A program made the position numbers and the translations under genes. The notes beneath the pieces were generated by a model. It was not told where the DNA came from, did not search any database, and saw only the letters and a program-made list of their open reading frames with translations. From Entoloma clypeatum (taxonomy: Eukaryota > Basidiomycota > Agaricomycetes > Agaricales > Entolomataceae): 64,000 nucleotides of DNA. Shown piece after piece: positions 19,771 to 30,545 of this stretch; the first letter of the stretch is position 1, and the number at the start of each line of letters is the position of its first letter. The stretch is from contig OY751496.1 of assembly GCA_963565915.1 (NCBI GenBank), positions 2,108,001 to 2,172,000 on the forward strand, written 5' to 3'.

Positions 19771-22300
19771 TTGCCGATAGACTCTTATATACATAAAGAC
19801 ACTGTAAATTCTTGGTTTCAGAAACTTACAGATGCAGCAGTAATGTACAATAGAATTTTATTAGATAAACCCAGAAAACAGATAAAAATTAGTAGCAGTG
19901 ACTCGGATTTAGATACACTTGTAAATTATATCATTGGGGAGCCCTCTAACCAGAGGCTTGGCTCGGCCCTTACAGACGAGTGCTTAATTCCCTGTTCGGA
20001 CAATTCAGATGACTTATCTAGGCAAACGGACTCTATGGGGGAACCATCTTTTATTTGATCGTCACATATGGACAAAGAACTTCTGATGAAAATAACGCTG
20101 GAAACGTTACAAGACAAATGCTCATTTGATGTGGAAGCTTTATTAGACTCAGGAGCAACAGCGAAAGTTCATCAACAAAAACTCCGCAAAAAAGAATAAT
20201 ATTAAATTAAAGGAATTACCTTTCCCAATTCGGGTGTACAATGTGGATGGAACTCTTAACCAAGGAGGATCAATCACGCATGAAGCAGTACTAGCAATGA
20301 GACACAAAGGACATGTGGAAATTGTGGTCTTCAAAGTATGCGACCTAGGAAAGGCAAAGATGTCCCAAGGAATGTGGCATGCATAGAACGTGTTATCTAA
20401 ACAAGACTGCAAGAACCAGATGGGGTGGAAGAATTGAAGAAGTAGCAGAAAGGAACAAAGAGGAAGTAGAAGAGGAGGTAATTCATATGCTCAGGACAGC
20501 TAAAGGAGAGACCTCAGATGAAGCACTGGCGGAACAGGTAGTCCCCCGGAAGTATCACAAATATTTATTGGTCTTTGAGAAAAAGGCATCAGAAAGGTTA
20601 CCGGTCAGAAAGCCATGGGATCACGCTATAGATCTAAAGCCAGATTTTGTACCAAAGAAGGCTAAAGTCTATCCCCTATTGCTGGATGAAAGGAAAGAAG
20701 TATCTGAGTTCATAAACGACCAACTACGCAAAGGATATATCAGACCCACCAAGTCACCGCAAACTTTGCCTGTGTTTTTTATACCAAAGAAAGATGGAAA
20801 GAAACGAATGGTACAGGATTACCGACATATCAACAGCTGGACTGTCCGGAATAATTACCCACTTCCGTTGATTCCGGAATTAATTGATAAATTAAAGGAA
20901 AAGAAAAGGTTCACCAAGATGGATCTCAGATGGGGGTACAACAATGTGCGCATCAAAGAAGGAGATGAATGGAAGGCGGCATTCACTATCCCGGATGGAG
21001 CCTTCAAGCCAACGGTTATGTTTTTTGGATTAAATAATTCTTCAAGTACATTCCAGACTATGATGAACGATATATTTAGAGATTTGATTGATCACTGAAA
21101 TCGTGGAGAAAATACTAAAAAGATTACGAGAAAATGACCTATTCTTAAAACCCGGAAAATGCTTCTTTGATAGAGACGAGATCAAGTTCTTGGGATTAAT
21201 TATTGGAAAAGATGGAATCCAAATGGACCCTTCAAAAGTGGACGCTATCCAACAATGGCCGAGACCAACAAAGGTCAAAGAAGTGCAGTTGTTCTTAGGA
21301 CTGGCCAACTTCTATCGGAGATTTGTCAAGGATTTCTCTAAGGTGGCAGGGCCATTACATAAATTGACAAGAAAGGAAAAAATCTGGAATTGGAAGGAGG
21401 AACAGGAGGAAGTGTTTGACACGTTAAAGAAATTATTTACGGAAGCTCCAATATTGGTATCCCCCAACCTGGATCGGAAGTTAAGGGTGGAATTGGATGC
21501 ATCAGACTTCGCCACAGGAGCGATTCTATCTATGGAATGCGAGGACGAGAAGTGGAGGCCATGTGCCTTTTTATCTAAAGGACTAAATGATGTTGAACGG
21601 AATTACGATGTACATGACAAAGAAATGCTGGGCATTATTAGAGCGCTGGAAGCATGGAGGCACTATCTTGAAGGAGCAAAGCACGAGGTCGAGATCTGGA
21701 CCGATCACAAGAACCTCGAATACTTCATGCAGGGGCAAAAGCTTAACCGCAGACAGGCACACTGGGCGTTATATCTCACACGCTTCAATTTTAAATTAAT
21801 ACACAAGGCTGGCACCTCCATAGGAAAAGCGGATGTTCTTTCGAGAAGAGTTGATCATAGAAAGGGGGTGGAGAATGACAATGAGGATGTAACGTTATTG
21901 AAACCAGAGTACTTCCATTTACGCGCCATGGATCATGGACATATTCTTGTTGATGGAGAAGAAGGTAAATTATTGAAGGGATGCCAAGGAATTCAATGAG
22001 CAAGTCTTGAAAGCGGTGGAGGAGTTGAAGAAAACAAATACAAAAACATTACGTGCGGACAAATGGCATGAAGAGCAGGGACTCTGGTTGCATAGGGGAA
22101 AAGTGTATGTCCCGAAGAGTCAGGAACTCAGGGAAGAAATAATTAAATTACACCACGACAACCCAGTCGCCGGACACCCAAGTCAGTGGAAGACCCTGGA
22201 GTTGGTAACACGTAACTATTGGTGGCTGGGTATTACAAACATGGTCAAAGCATATGTTGAGGGCTGCGACAAGTGTCAGCGATCAAAGAACGTGCCTCAA
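19771..22300 (+). pseudogene. Gypsy-B pol relic lacking the RT catalytic box and integrase core
   Basis: Readable in pieces. The protease motif ALLDSGAT lies near 20142-20165, followed by a frame change into the PIRVYNVDGT block (about 20229). RT is in frame from 20379 with the [16 protein letters not shown] and [18 protein letters not shown] blocks. It breaks at 21094-21100, where IFRDLIDH is followed in another frame by EIVEKILKRLREND, skipping the YxDD segment. RNase H (VELDASDFATGAILS, TDHKNLEYF) follows; a frameshift near 21998 leads to the integrase H-H-C-C finger (HHDNPVAGHP...CDKCQRSK). Coding ends at 22300, where LTR sequence begins abruptly. Confidence 0.88.
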
Positions 22301-22441
22301 CTTGTATTTGGTAGTTTGTTCTCTTGAGATACCGCTACGGTTCTTGAGTCAATACAACTCCTTTCCTCATTCTATCCCTTTTTCTAAGTTCAGATGTTTG
22401 GGCTCGCGATAATCACTTTTGATTGTAGTGTCGCCTCAACA
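22301..22441 (+). repeat. Gypsy-B 3' LTR remnant
   Basis: 141 bp matching 18130-18270 of the 5' LTR, ending GTCGCCTCAACA before the GTGGC target copy. The left edge is a deletion junction inside pol, not a natural LTR start. Confidence 0.9.
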
Positions 22442-22446
22442 GTGGC

Positions 22447-22660
22447 CTTGGTGGTACAGTCCCCCATATCGTACTTCCCCAGGACGTGCTTGAGGTAAGC
22501 CTGTTGTGAGATACTCAAAGTCCCTGCCCCCCTGTTCCTCTCAATCTTGATCCCTAAGACCAGTCCTGCCTCCCCCAAATCCTTCGTTTCATATGTCCTC
22601 CCCAACTCCTCCTTCACCCTGTCTGCTTCCTCTTTTGATGATGAGACATCCGTTGATATG
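22447..22660 (-). pseudogene. Copia-1 RT middle fragment
   Basis: Minus-strand piece of copia reverse transcriptase between two insertions. It encodes a STDVSSSKEEADRVKEELG block, then YETKDLGEAGLVLGIKI, the conserved stretch after the YxDD box, and ISQQAYLKHVLGKYDM, stopping at gypsy-B. The preceding residues (YTDDT) are at about 23748-23765, beyond an LTR-like insertion. Confidence 0.85.
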
Positions 22661-23740
22661 ACCGCTGCGCGGCTGTGCGTGAAAATTCACTTTTCCCACA
22701 GTTTTGTCAATATATGAATATAATGCTGGCCCTTTCGCAAACATATTCTATTGGAACTGATGGTACTACTGGCTACCTAAGAGTGTCTAAATACCACTGG
22801 ACCACCTTTGGTCATGATCTTGGGAACAGTCACTTTGAGGGCTTAACCAAAACTTGACACAAAACACTTTATTTCTCAATGGATAAGACCATTGAGGGGA
22901 CCAGTCATTAATAAGAATATTCTATGACCTATCACCCTATCCAATCACTACTATTGACTATGGACCATCTGAGGGCTCGGGGGACTCATAATAATAAGCA
23001 GGATGCCCAGCATCACAGTGTACGACGCGCGATCACAGATGCCGTGATGCCGAGCGTGTGAATTACCAGAAATAGAACGAACCCTGAAAGCGGGATCGTC
23101 AATGGCTTTGGGTTCCCGGTCCGTGACACTTCAGACCCTTGATCAATGACAACCGGGGACTTGATCAATCGATCGACAACATTTATATTGATGCGGACTT
23201 CTAGAATGCTCGCGAAACAATGCATTCTTGTCGCTCCACTCCGCCAGGGCCGGTTGCCCTCTCGACACCTCGGAAATATGTTTAAATGACCCATGTGGAT
23301 ATTTGGACCATGCCTAAATAACAGATACCCTGGAAACCGATTTGTTATGGACATAACTTGTGATAAACCTTATATATATTTTTTATCTCTTGTCTGGTAT
23401 AAAAACTGTAGTTCCCTGCCATGTACTGTAGATTAGAAAGGCCCCCCAGCCAGATTCAATCCCTCTCTCTCTCAGTGATTGATTGAGTGGTTTGATTTTC
23501 TAAGTCTCATCCAAAGGGAGTCTCTGTGAACCCTGAGGAAACTCAGTCTCATATTATTATTTTATTTGATCAAAACCCTTGATTGTCGACGCGTGACCTT
23601 GCGACAACTTTCTACCAAAAGACAAATGAGTCTAACTACTTACAAAATAAGTGGTTAAGTTCCCGCCACCCTTGAAATATTTGTTGAGGAGTTGTGAGGT
23701 GTTTTGTGGTGTTTTTGCACCGCGGGCTGCTCAACAAGTT
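22661..23740 (+). mobile_element. LTR-like insertion in copia-1 RT (boundaries approximate)
   Basis: About 1.07 kb separate two adjacent parts of copia RT. A tandem of AT boxes (ttatatatatttttt near 23371 and ggtataaaaactg near 23397) followed by a pyrimidine-rich CTCTCTCTCTCAG segment resembles a promoter and start region of an LTR in plus orientation. No coding region was recognised. TG...CA ends and a target duplication could not be fixed, so a solo LTR is the best guess only. Confidence 0.4.
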
Positions 23741-24706
23741 CCATCTTCTCACCATGGTGTCATCGGTATATGTGCTGGTGATCGTGATTTCTCCGTTTGC
23801 GTGGCGAGAGCGGACTGAGGGGTCGGCCTTAGAGCAGTAGTAGCCAAGGTCTGCCATGTTCTTATCGAGTGCATCCCACCAGTTGTAAGCGCCATCCATC
23901 ATTCCATATAGTGAGCGGAGTAATTCCGCGGTTGTCCCATCGTGAAGTTTGATGTAGACATTCCCTTGTGGGTGAGAGTTGAGGTATGCTGCAGCGTAGT
24001 CAATTTGCCATGCCTCCATATCATTTGCGGCAGCGATGGCGAGGTTCATGTGCAGTGATTTGTAGCGAACGACGGATGCGTAGGATTCGAAAAAATCTAC
24101 TCCTGGTATCTGGGTGAATCCCTTTGCTACGAGTTGGGCCTTTCTTTCGGTCAGCTTTCCATCCCCATCGAATTTGTTGGCAAAGGTCCATTGTGTCTTG
24201 ATTGTGCGTATGTCAGGTGGTGGGTCTTCAATAACTTTGAATACATTTTTGTCTCTCATATTCCTCATCTCCTTCTCAATCGGTTCCCCCCACAAATCGG
24301 GTTGCATCATGGCTGCATCATAGGAGGTTGGGACCCAGTGGTTGTCTGGTTCTGGTAAGGTGGTAGTATGGAATGCCTGGACGGAGTTGATGCCGGTGAG
24401 GGCTGCAGAGTCTGTGGCCCAGTCCTTCCCAGCCTCTCGTGCATGTGCAATCTCGGCTTCAGATGCCTTGGATTGGAGGATTGCATTGGTGGGCTGTATG
24501 TTCCGGGTTGAGCGACGCAGGGTTTGGGGTTGAGTGGCAGTGCGGGGGTTTGCTTCCGTGATTGGAGGAACCAGGTCTGGGATTGCTTCCATGATCGAAG
24601 GGAGTCCGGTATTAGCGGGCGTGTTGTCAGCAGAGGTGAGTGGTTCGAGGACGACTTTGTCTTACTCCTCCCCCTTGTTTGCGGAACCAGGAGCTGGTGG
24701 TAGAGT
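23741..24706 (-). pseudogene. Copia-1 RT N-terminal half
   Basis: Minus-strand coding after integrase: a linker (RRSTRNIQPTNAIL), then the RT start WGEPIEKEMRNMRDKNVFKV, KTQWTFANKFDGDGKLTERK, KAQLVAKGFTQIPGVDFFES, and the catalytic region ending in TSTYTDDT. YTDD is the copia form of the YxDD active site. Immediately afterwards the host frame is interrupted at about 23740. A TAA lies in the linker near 24662, so the copy is inactive. Confidence 0.88.
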
Positions 24707-26029
24707 TCAGTGGCCCAATCCTTCCTCAAAGATGACATCACGAGAGCGGTAAGTCCTACCAGTTGACCTGTCAAGGAGGCGATAGGAGTCCCTGCCAAAA
24801 TATCCAATGAGGACGCATTTGACTGACTGTATGTCTAGCTTCCCTCCACCAGTCTCGACTGGTATCTTTGCGTAGGCAGTGCAACTGAAGGGTCTGAGGT
24901 GGGAGATGTCTGGGCGAAGACCCCTCCAGTCCTCGTAGGGTGTGGTGTCGGGGCGACGAGTAGTGGGGATGAAGTCCTTGAGGTATATGACAGTGGCCGC
25001 GACTTTGCACCACATGGATGGGGGGAGGCCACTGTCGTTCAGAAGGACCCAAGTCCTCTCAATGACAGTTCAGTTGCTGCGTTCAACCACACCGTTTGAT
25101 GTGGAGGAGTAGGTGGTGGTAGTTTCGTGTATGATGCCATGTTCAGTGAGGTAGGTGGCCCAGAGGGCATTGCAGAATTCCAGTCCCTTGTCCGTCCTGA
25201 TACAGCAGAGCCTCCTCCCTGTTTGGCATTCTGCCATTGCATGGTATGCCTTCAAGGCAGCGAGGGTCGTCTCACCATGTTTGTCTGCCAAGAAGGACAC
25301 ATCTGTGTGGGCACTTGCACCATCGACCATTTGCATCATGTAAGACTTCCCCCCGTTTGACTGTACTTGTGAGGGCCCCCAGAGGTCAATGTAGACGCAA
25401 TCCAGGACATTGTTCTCTTGTTTTTCATTGTTGTCAAAGGGTTGGCGGGTATGTTTCCCCATAATACAATCCTCGCAGCTCCCAGGTTCCCTCTCATAAG
25501 TTGTGACAGTCATGCCATCAACGAGGCACTTCTTTGACATGTGTTCGACTGCTCCATACCCAGTGTGGCTGAGTCTGCAGTGCCAGGTGTCAATATTGGT
25601 GGGGCGGTTATGGGAGCGCATTGCGAAGGTAGGGTTGCCGAAGTTCAGTTCGGTTTGGCCACATGACGCCCCAGCAAGAAACAACAGCAAAACCAAGGCT
25701 TACAGTGTGGAACCTGACTAATTATTTGAAATGAACTTTGCAGAACCCATTTTGGGTATGTGAAGTTCAGTGAAGTTCCTGGTTTTCGACAAAAGTCAAA
25801 AACCCGAACCAAACCAAACTTCAGCAACCCTATGCAAAGGCCTTGATGTTCGAGTATGCAGCCTGGGCTGCTTGGGTGAGCTTGGGTTGTGTGTACAGCT
25901 TTGGGTGGATTGGCCCAGTTGGAGGGTGGACATCGACTTCGTACATGGTGCCCACATGTTGTCCCTGGAGGAAAGGCCTCTGGTCCTTGTTGATGAAGGT
26001 GACTCCCCCTCCACCAAAGATGGTGTAGC
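24707..26029 (-). pseudogene. Copia-1 integrase (stops, plus a ~185-bp insert)
   Basis: Minus-strand frame that resumes after gypsy-C with GGGGVTFINKDQRPF, the end of the GAG-pre-integrase region. After a foreign insert (25657-25842) it continues with integrase: the zinc finger WHCRLSHTGYG...CEDCIMGKHTRQPF, then the catalytic core with VYIDLWGP (first D), IRTDKGLEFCN (second D) and SNGVVERSN (E). In-frame TGA codons at 25070-25072 and 24707-24709 both fit CGA-to-TGA changes. The C-terminal part includes the YGFRRDSYRLL-like block of copia integrases (read here as GYFGRDSYRLLD). Confidence 0.9.
25657..25842. other. Short foreign insert in copia-1 integrase
   Basis: Roughly 185 bp with several stops interrupt the copia-1 frame between the SNIKAF codons and the start of the zinc-finger region. 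Ends and target duplication are unclear. The right end reads GGTTGCTGAAG on the minus strand. Probably a decayed non-autonomous element. Confidence 0.4.
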
Positions 26030-26463
26030 TGTAAGGGCGACCTTACGATCCAAGACTCAAACTCAGATACTTGCAAGGGAGATCCGAAGTTTAGATTGAG
26101 CAGTCTAATAAGTAATACAACACATACCTTGCAAGGGAGATCCGAAGAGAAAGTTCTAAGGATTCCCCTGCAAGCTAGCTGCGATAAATAGTAAAATGAG
26201 ATATGAAATAAGAGATAAAACGAGACACATGAATGATGAGCAATGATCGGGAGTAGCGATGAAGGATGAATGGAAACAAGATGAATGATAGTACCTGCGA
26301 TCCGACGTGCGGAGTAGCGGATGGGGGCGGAGTCGTCAGATGCGGAGAGGCGGATAAGATGTCGGAGACAGCGGATACGATCGGAGGACGTCGGAAATGG
26401 TGGAATAGAAAGGAAAGGAGGAAAGTAAAGGAAAAGTGAAAAGTGAAAGTGGTTGCCCTTACA
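26030..26463 (-). repeat. Gypsy-C copy 1, 3' LTR
   Basis: 434 bp; on the minus strand TGTAAGGGCAACCAC...GGTCGCCCTTACA. It is preceded by the polypurine tract GAAGGGGGGG (plus-strand 26464-26475 region). No difference from the other LTR was seen by eye. Confidence 0.95.
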
Positions 26464-26474
26464 TCACCCCCCCT

Positions 26475-29400
26475 TCAAGGCACGGCGTCTCGACGTGTCA
26501 GGCGAAACGAGTCGAATATCGCAGCGGAGATCCGACGCGGAGCTCCCGGATGACGTCGGTAGAAGTCGCGGACTAGGCGCGGAGCGTGGACATTGTCTTC
26601 TGCTTCCCAGGAATTCTCTTCGTAGCCATATCCCTTCCATTTGACCAAGAATTGAAGCTTGCCTCGATGCAGTCGGCTGTCCAAGAGGTTTTCAACATCA
26701 TACTCCAATTCTTCTCCCACTACCGTCGGAGGCGGAGGAGAGCGGACTTGGCGTCGGAAAGGGTCGTCGGGAACTAATGAAAGTTTGACGACGTGGAATA
26801 CTGGGTGAATGCGGGACATGGAAGGGGGAAGGCGAAGTTCGTAGGCATGTGTTCCGACAGGTCGGACCACTGGGAAAGGGCCTACGTACCGATGTGCAAG
26901 TTTTTTTGTGGGTCGGGTGGTTTTGAGGTCCGATGAGTCTAAAAAGACCTTGTCCCCCGGGCGGAATGTCGGAGTGGTGCTCCGATGCTGGTTGTAGTAT
27001 CGCGCCATGTCGTCCTTTGCCTTTGTTAGTGCTGCGCGAGCCTCTTCCAGAGCGGACTTCATCCGCTCGCTGAAATCCGCTACCGCCTCGATTTCCGTCC
27101 GCTTCTCGCGAGGTTCGAATCCCATGCGCGGATGGCGGCCGGTGTCAATGTAGAACGGAGTTTGACGTGTCGATGCGTGAACATGGTTGTTGTATGCAAA
27201 TTCAGCCATCGGAAGCCATTCGTCCCAATCATCTTGACGTTCATTGACGAATAGGCGAAGATATTGTTCCAATCCTTGATTGACCCGCTCCGTCTGTCCG
27301 TCCGACTGCGGATGGTAGGCTGTCGAGGCAGCAATCTTAATGCCAAGTAGCCTATATAGTTCGCGCGTGAACTTGGCGACAAACTGTGGTCCGCGGTCGG
27401 AGACAATGGCCTCCGGTAGTCCGTGGAGTTTCCAGACGTTTTGAATATAGGAGCGTGCAGTCCCGAGTGCGGAGATGTCGGAGTGCGTCGGGATGAAGTG
27501 TCCCCGCTTCCCTACTGAGTCCACTACCACCATGATAGCGTCGTAGCCGTGGGCTTCTGGTAGTTCAGTAATGAAGTCAACACTGGTTACTTGCCACCGC
27601 TCCGTGGGGACCGGTAGTGGATTGAGCTCTCCGGAGGGCGGAGTGCGTCGGACCTTGGTGCGGAGGCATGAGTCGCATGTCTTGCAATATTGACCTATTA
27701 AACGAGACATGTGTGGCCACCAGTAATTGCGCGACACCAGTTCCAAGGTTTTCCACCGTCCCGGATGTCCGGCCACCGGAGTGTCGTGGTGTTGTGTGAG
27801 GATCCGATGACGCAGTTGGGGATTATTAGGAACATAGATACGATCCCTGAAGTAGAGCAAACCTTCCGCTTGCCTCCACTCCGCACTTCGGACGGACCCC
27901 GCTCCGACGGTCGGAAGGGATCTGACGACCTCCGCCACACTATCCTCCAGTAGCCCCTCTCGGATTCCCTGTCGGACCTGGCAGAGGACGTCGCGTTCTT
28001 CCCCTTGAACAGTTACCCCACGCATTGCTCGCACTGCAAACAATTCTGGTCGAAGAAGGATGATGTTTTCGTTGTCCCGCGATCCGTCTCCGTGGTCCGC
28101 TCGTCGGGACAAAGCGTCGGACTTGCCCATTGACTTTCCAGGTCGATGGTGCATTTTAAAATCGAAACGAGCGAGGTATAAGGACCATCTAGCTTGTCGT
28201 CGATTTAGTTTTTGAGCTGTCATGAAGTACTCAAGATTTTTGTGGTCCGTCCAAATCTCCACTGTCTTCTCCGCTCCTTCAAGGAAGTGCCTCCACTCCT
28301 CTAATGCGCGGACCACTGCCAACATCTCCTTGTCATAGATCTCGTAGTTGCGTTCCACCGGACTGAGGCTTTTGGAATAGAATGCGACAGGGTGCCACTT
28401 ACCGTCCTCTGTTGGTTGGGACAGTACTGCTCCGGTTGCAAAGTCCGAGCTATCCGCTTCTACCCGCCACTCCTTTCGATGATCAGCTAAGACCAGGATC
28501 GGAGCGGATGTAATCCTCCGCTTCAACTCCGCAAATGCGGACACTTCTCCTTCCTTCCAAGACCAGAGGTGCCCCTTCTTCGTGAGCTCGAAAAGAGGGC
28601 GCGCGATGTCCGAAAACCCTTCAATAAAACGGCGATAGAAGTTAGTGAACCCCAGAAAGGACTGTACTTCTCGGACGTTTGTCGGAGCAGGCCACTCCGC
28701 GACCCCCGCTACTTTCACCGGATCCATCTCTACGCGTCCTTGTTCAATAATAAGGCCTAAGTATTCAATGCGCGTTTGCTCAAACTCGCATTTCTCTGGT
28801 TTTAGATAGAGTTTGTGTTCGCGAAGTCGTTCCAGTACAATCCGTGTGACCCTCCGATGTTCCGCAAGGGTCTCCGTGAAGATGAGTATATCGTCAAGGT
28901 AAACACAAACTACACCTTCAGTGATAAGGTCCTGAAAGATCTCGTTCATCATAGTCTGGAATGTGGATGGACTATTAGTGAGGCCGAAGAACATCACCAA
29001 TGGTTCATAGAGTCCGCGATTGGTCCGAAAAGCGGCCTTCCACTCGTCTCCGGGCTTTATCCGTACATTGTTGTAACCCCAGCGGATGTCGAGTTTGGTG
29101 AAGTATTGAGCGCGTTGAAGTTTATTGATCAGTTCGGATATGAGCGGAAGCGGATACTTGTTTTTGATAGTTTTGGAATTGAGTGACCGGTAGTCTTGTA
29201 CAAGACGAAGGGAGCCATCCTTTTTCTTGATATAGAACACCGGAGATGCCATCGGAGACTTGGAAGGGCGGATCCGACCAGTTGCAAGGTTTTCCTCCAA
29301 AAACGCGTCGAGTTCTTTCTGTTCGTTCGGGGCGAGCGGATATACCTTACAACCCGCCGGAGAGGCGTCCGGAACAAGTTCAATGGCGTGGTCCCACGTC

Positions 29401-30545
29401 CGCTCTTCCGGTAAGGTGTCGAAAGAGGTCTTTGAGAATACGTCTTCGAAATCAAACAAGTGGTCTGGTACGGAATCGCGGAAAGATTTGGGTTTCTGGT
29501 TACTGAGGAAGGCCTCCGATAGACGTTGCGAGATATTGGATGAAGCGCGGATGAACTCCGCCTCCGCAGGTACTGTTCCGACAAAAAGGCGGTCTCCCTC
29601 CTCAAACTCATCCTCTTCCTCATCGTCTTCCGCTAACTCCTCCGTTTCTTCTCCTTCTGTGACATCCTCCACCCATGGGCCGCGTGGAGCCTCCTCCTCT
29701 AGACCGGACGTCGGAGTGGAACCCATCCGACAGGCTCGGATGCGGACTTGTTCGAACTTCCGCTCCTTCCGCTCTTGGGCTGCCTCCTGTTGGCATGTCC
29801 GACATCGTGCAGGACACCGGCTCATCTTCACTTCCCCTGAAGTCCAATCTACCTCGGGGTTGTGTTCTTTGAGCCAAGTGAAGCCTAACACGATTTCTTG
29901 TTTTCCCAAACTTGTGACTGCAAGCTGGGTCCGTTCCGAGTGATCCCGATAGCGGAGCACTACGTCCAACACCTCCGTTATTGCTCCGGCCTCATTCGGA
30001 GTTCCGTCGATGTTGTATACCGGAATTGCGCGTTGTAGTTTTCGAGTAGAGAGTCGGTGTTTCTCGACCAGAGTACGTTCAATAAACGATCCTGTTGCCC
30101 CACTGTCGAGTAAGGCCTTTTGTGATAGTATGTCTTTAGTGTCGGTAGTTTCGAGAACTATGTCTAGTTCGAGGGAATTGTCGGAGCGAGCGGCTGCAGC
30201 GAGAACATATTGTTTTGGAAGCCGCCGCTCCCACTTAGAGAAGCGGATGCGGATAGGGTTTGCGGAGTTGGGTGCGACTATAGGATCGTTTGCAGGCTTA
30301 GAGATGGAGGGTATAGGATCATATTGTTCCATAAATAAGGCAGCATAACGATTTTTAGTAGACAACGAGGGCGCACTGTTCACTCGTTGTGAGGAGGAAA
30401 ATCCTCCTGTCCTCCCTCCGACTCCGCAGACTCCGTGGGCGGAACGGAGTTGCCTTCCGCCGCGTCCTTGACCACGAGTTGTTCCATGATAAACTCGTCT
30501 TGTTCCTCCATCGTCATGAATCGGACGTCGAAGCGAAGGGGGCAT
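26475..30545 (-). CDS. Gypsy-C copy 1 pol polyprotein
   Basis: One uninterrupted 1356-codon frame, overlapping gag by 166 nt in the -1 frame, so it is probably made as Gag-Pol by frameshifting; the first ~60 residues of the ORF may not be translated. Domains by residue: protease LLDSGATG (~146-152); RT with [18 protein letters not shown] and VYLDDILIF (~550); RNase H EADSSDFATGAVLS and TDHKNLEYF (~690-780); integrase finger HHDTPVAGHPG...CDSCLRTK (~915-960); DDE core DFITELPEAHGYD, SDRGPQFVAKF, YHPQSDGQTERV (~995-1085); chromodomain FLVKWKGYGYEENSWEAE (~1295-1345). All catalytic residues I can check are present. The products copy the RNA genome and integrate the cDNA. Confidence 0.96.
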   Translation of the reverse strand: MPPSLRRPIHDDGGTRRVYHGTTRGQGRGGRQLRSAHGVCGVGGRTGGFSSSQRVNSAPSLSTKNRYAALFMEQYDPIPSISKPANDPIVAPNSANPIRIRFSKWERRLPKQYVLAAAARSDNSLELDIVLETTDTKDILSQKALLDSGATGSFIERTLVEKHRLSTRKLQRAIPVYNIDGTPNEAGAITEVLDVVLRYRDHSERTQLAVTSLGKQEIVLGFTWLKEHNPEVDWTSGEVKMSRCPARCRTCQQEAAQERKERKFEQVRIRACRMGSTPTSGLEEEAPRGPWVEDVTEGEETEELAEDDEEEDEFEEGDRLFVGTVPAEAEFIRASSNISQRLSEAFLSNQKPKSFRDSVPDHLFDFEDVFSKTSFDTLPEERTWDHAIELVPDASPAGCKVYPLAPNEQKELDAFLEENLATGRIRPSKSPMASPVFYIKKKDGSLRLVQDYRSLNSKTIKNKYPLPLISELINKLQRAQYFTKLDIRWGYNNVRIKPGDEWKAAFRTNRGLYEPLVMFFGLTNSPSTFQTMMNEIFQDLITEGVVCVYLDDILIFTETLAEHRRVTRIVLERLREHKLYLKPEKCEFEQTRIEYLGLIIEQGRVEMDPVKVAGVAEWPAPTNVREVQSFLGFTNFYRRFIEGFSDIARPLFELTKKGHLWSWKEGEVSAFAELKRRITSAPILVLADHRKEWRVEADSSDFATGAVLSQPTEDGKWHPVAFYSKSLSPVERNYEIYDKEMLAVVRALEEWRHFLEGAEKTVEIWTDHKNLEYFMTAQKLNRRQARWSLYLARFDFKMHHRPGKSMGKSDALSRRADHGDGSRDNENIILLRPELFAVRAMRGVTVQGEERDVLCQVRQGIREGLLEDSVAEVVRSLPTVGAGSVRSAEWRQAEGLLYFRDRIYVPNNPQLRHRILTQHHDTPVAGHPGRWKTLELVSRNYWWPHMSRLIGQYCKTCDSCLRTKVRRTPPSGELNPLPVPTERWQVTSVDFITELPEAHGYDAIMVVVDSVGKRGHFIPTHSDISALGTARSYIQNVWKLHGLPEAIVSDRGPQFVAKFTRELYRLLGIKIAASTAYHPQSDGQTERVNQGLEQYLRLFVNERQDDWDEWLPMAEFAYNNHVHASTRQTPFYIDTGRHPRMGFEPREKRTEIEAVADFSERMKSALEEARAALTKAKDDMARYYNQHRSTTPTFRPGDKVFLDSSDLKTTRPTKKLAHRYVGPFPVVRPVGTHAYELRLPPSMSRIHPVFHVVKLSLVPDDPFRRQVRSPPPPTVVGEELEYDVENLLDSRLHRGKLQFLVKWKGYGYEENSWEAEDNVHAPRLVRDFYRRHPGAPRRISAAIFDSFRLTRRDAVP

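Larger units (their letters stand above)
17871..22441 (+). mobile_element. Gypsy-B: internally deleted Ty3/gypsy element inside copia-1
   Basis: Inserted into copia-1 RT with a perfect 5-bp duplication GTGGC (17866-17870 and 22442-22446). The 5' LTR is 400 bp (TGTTATG...CTCAACA), but only the last 141 bp of the 3' LTR remain, joined directly to the integrase zinc-finger region of pol. The DDE core, any chromodomain, the polypurine tract and most of the 3' LTR are missing. A second deletion removed the RT catalytic box. It is dead in cis, though gag is open. Confidence 0.93.

Noticed and set aside
29260..29943. 227-codon plus-strand ORF opposite gypsy-C pol (mirrored at 49172-49855)
   Set aside because: Antisense shadow of an intact pol gene, Ser-rich because of the acidic codons on the other strand.
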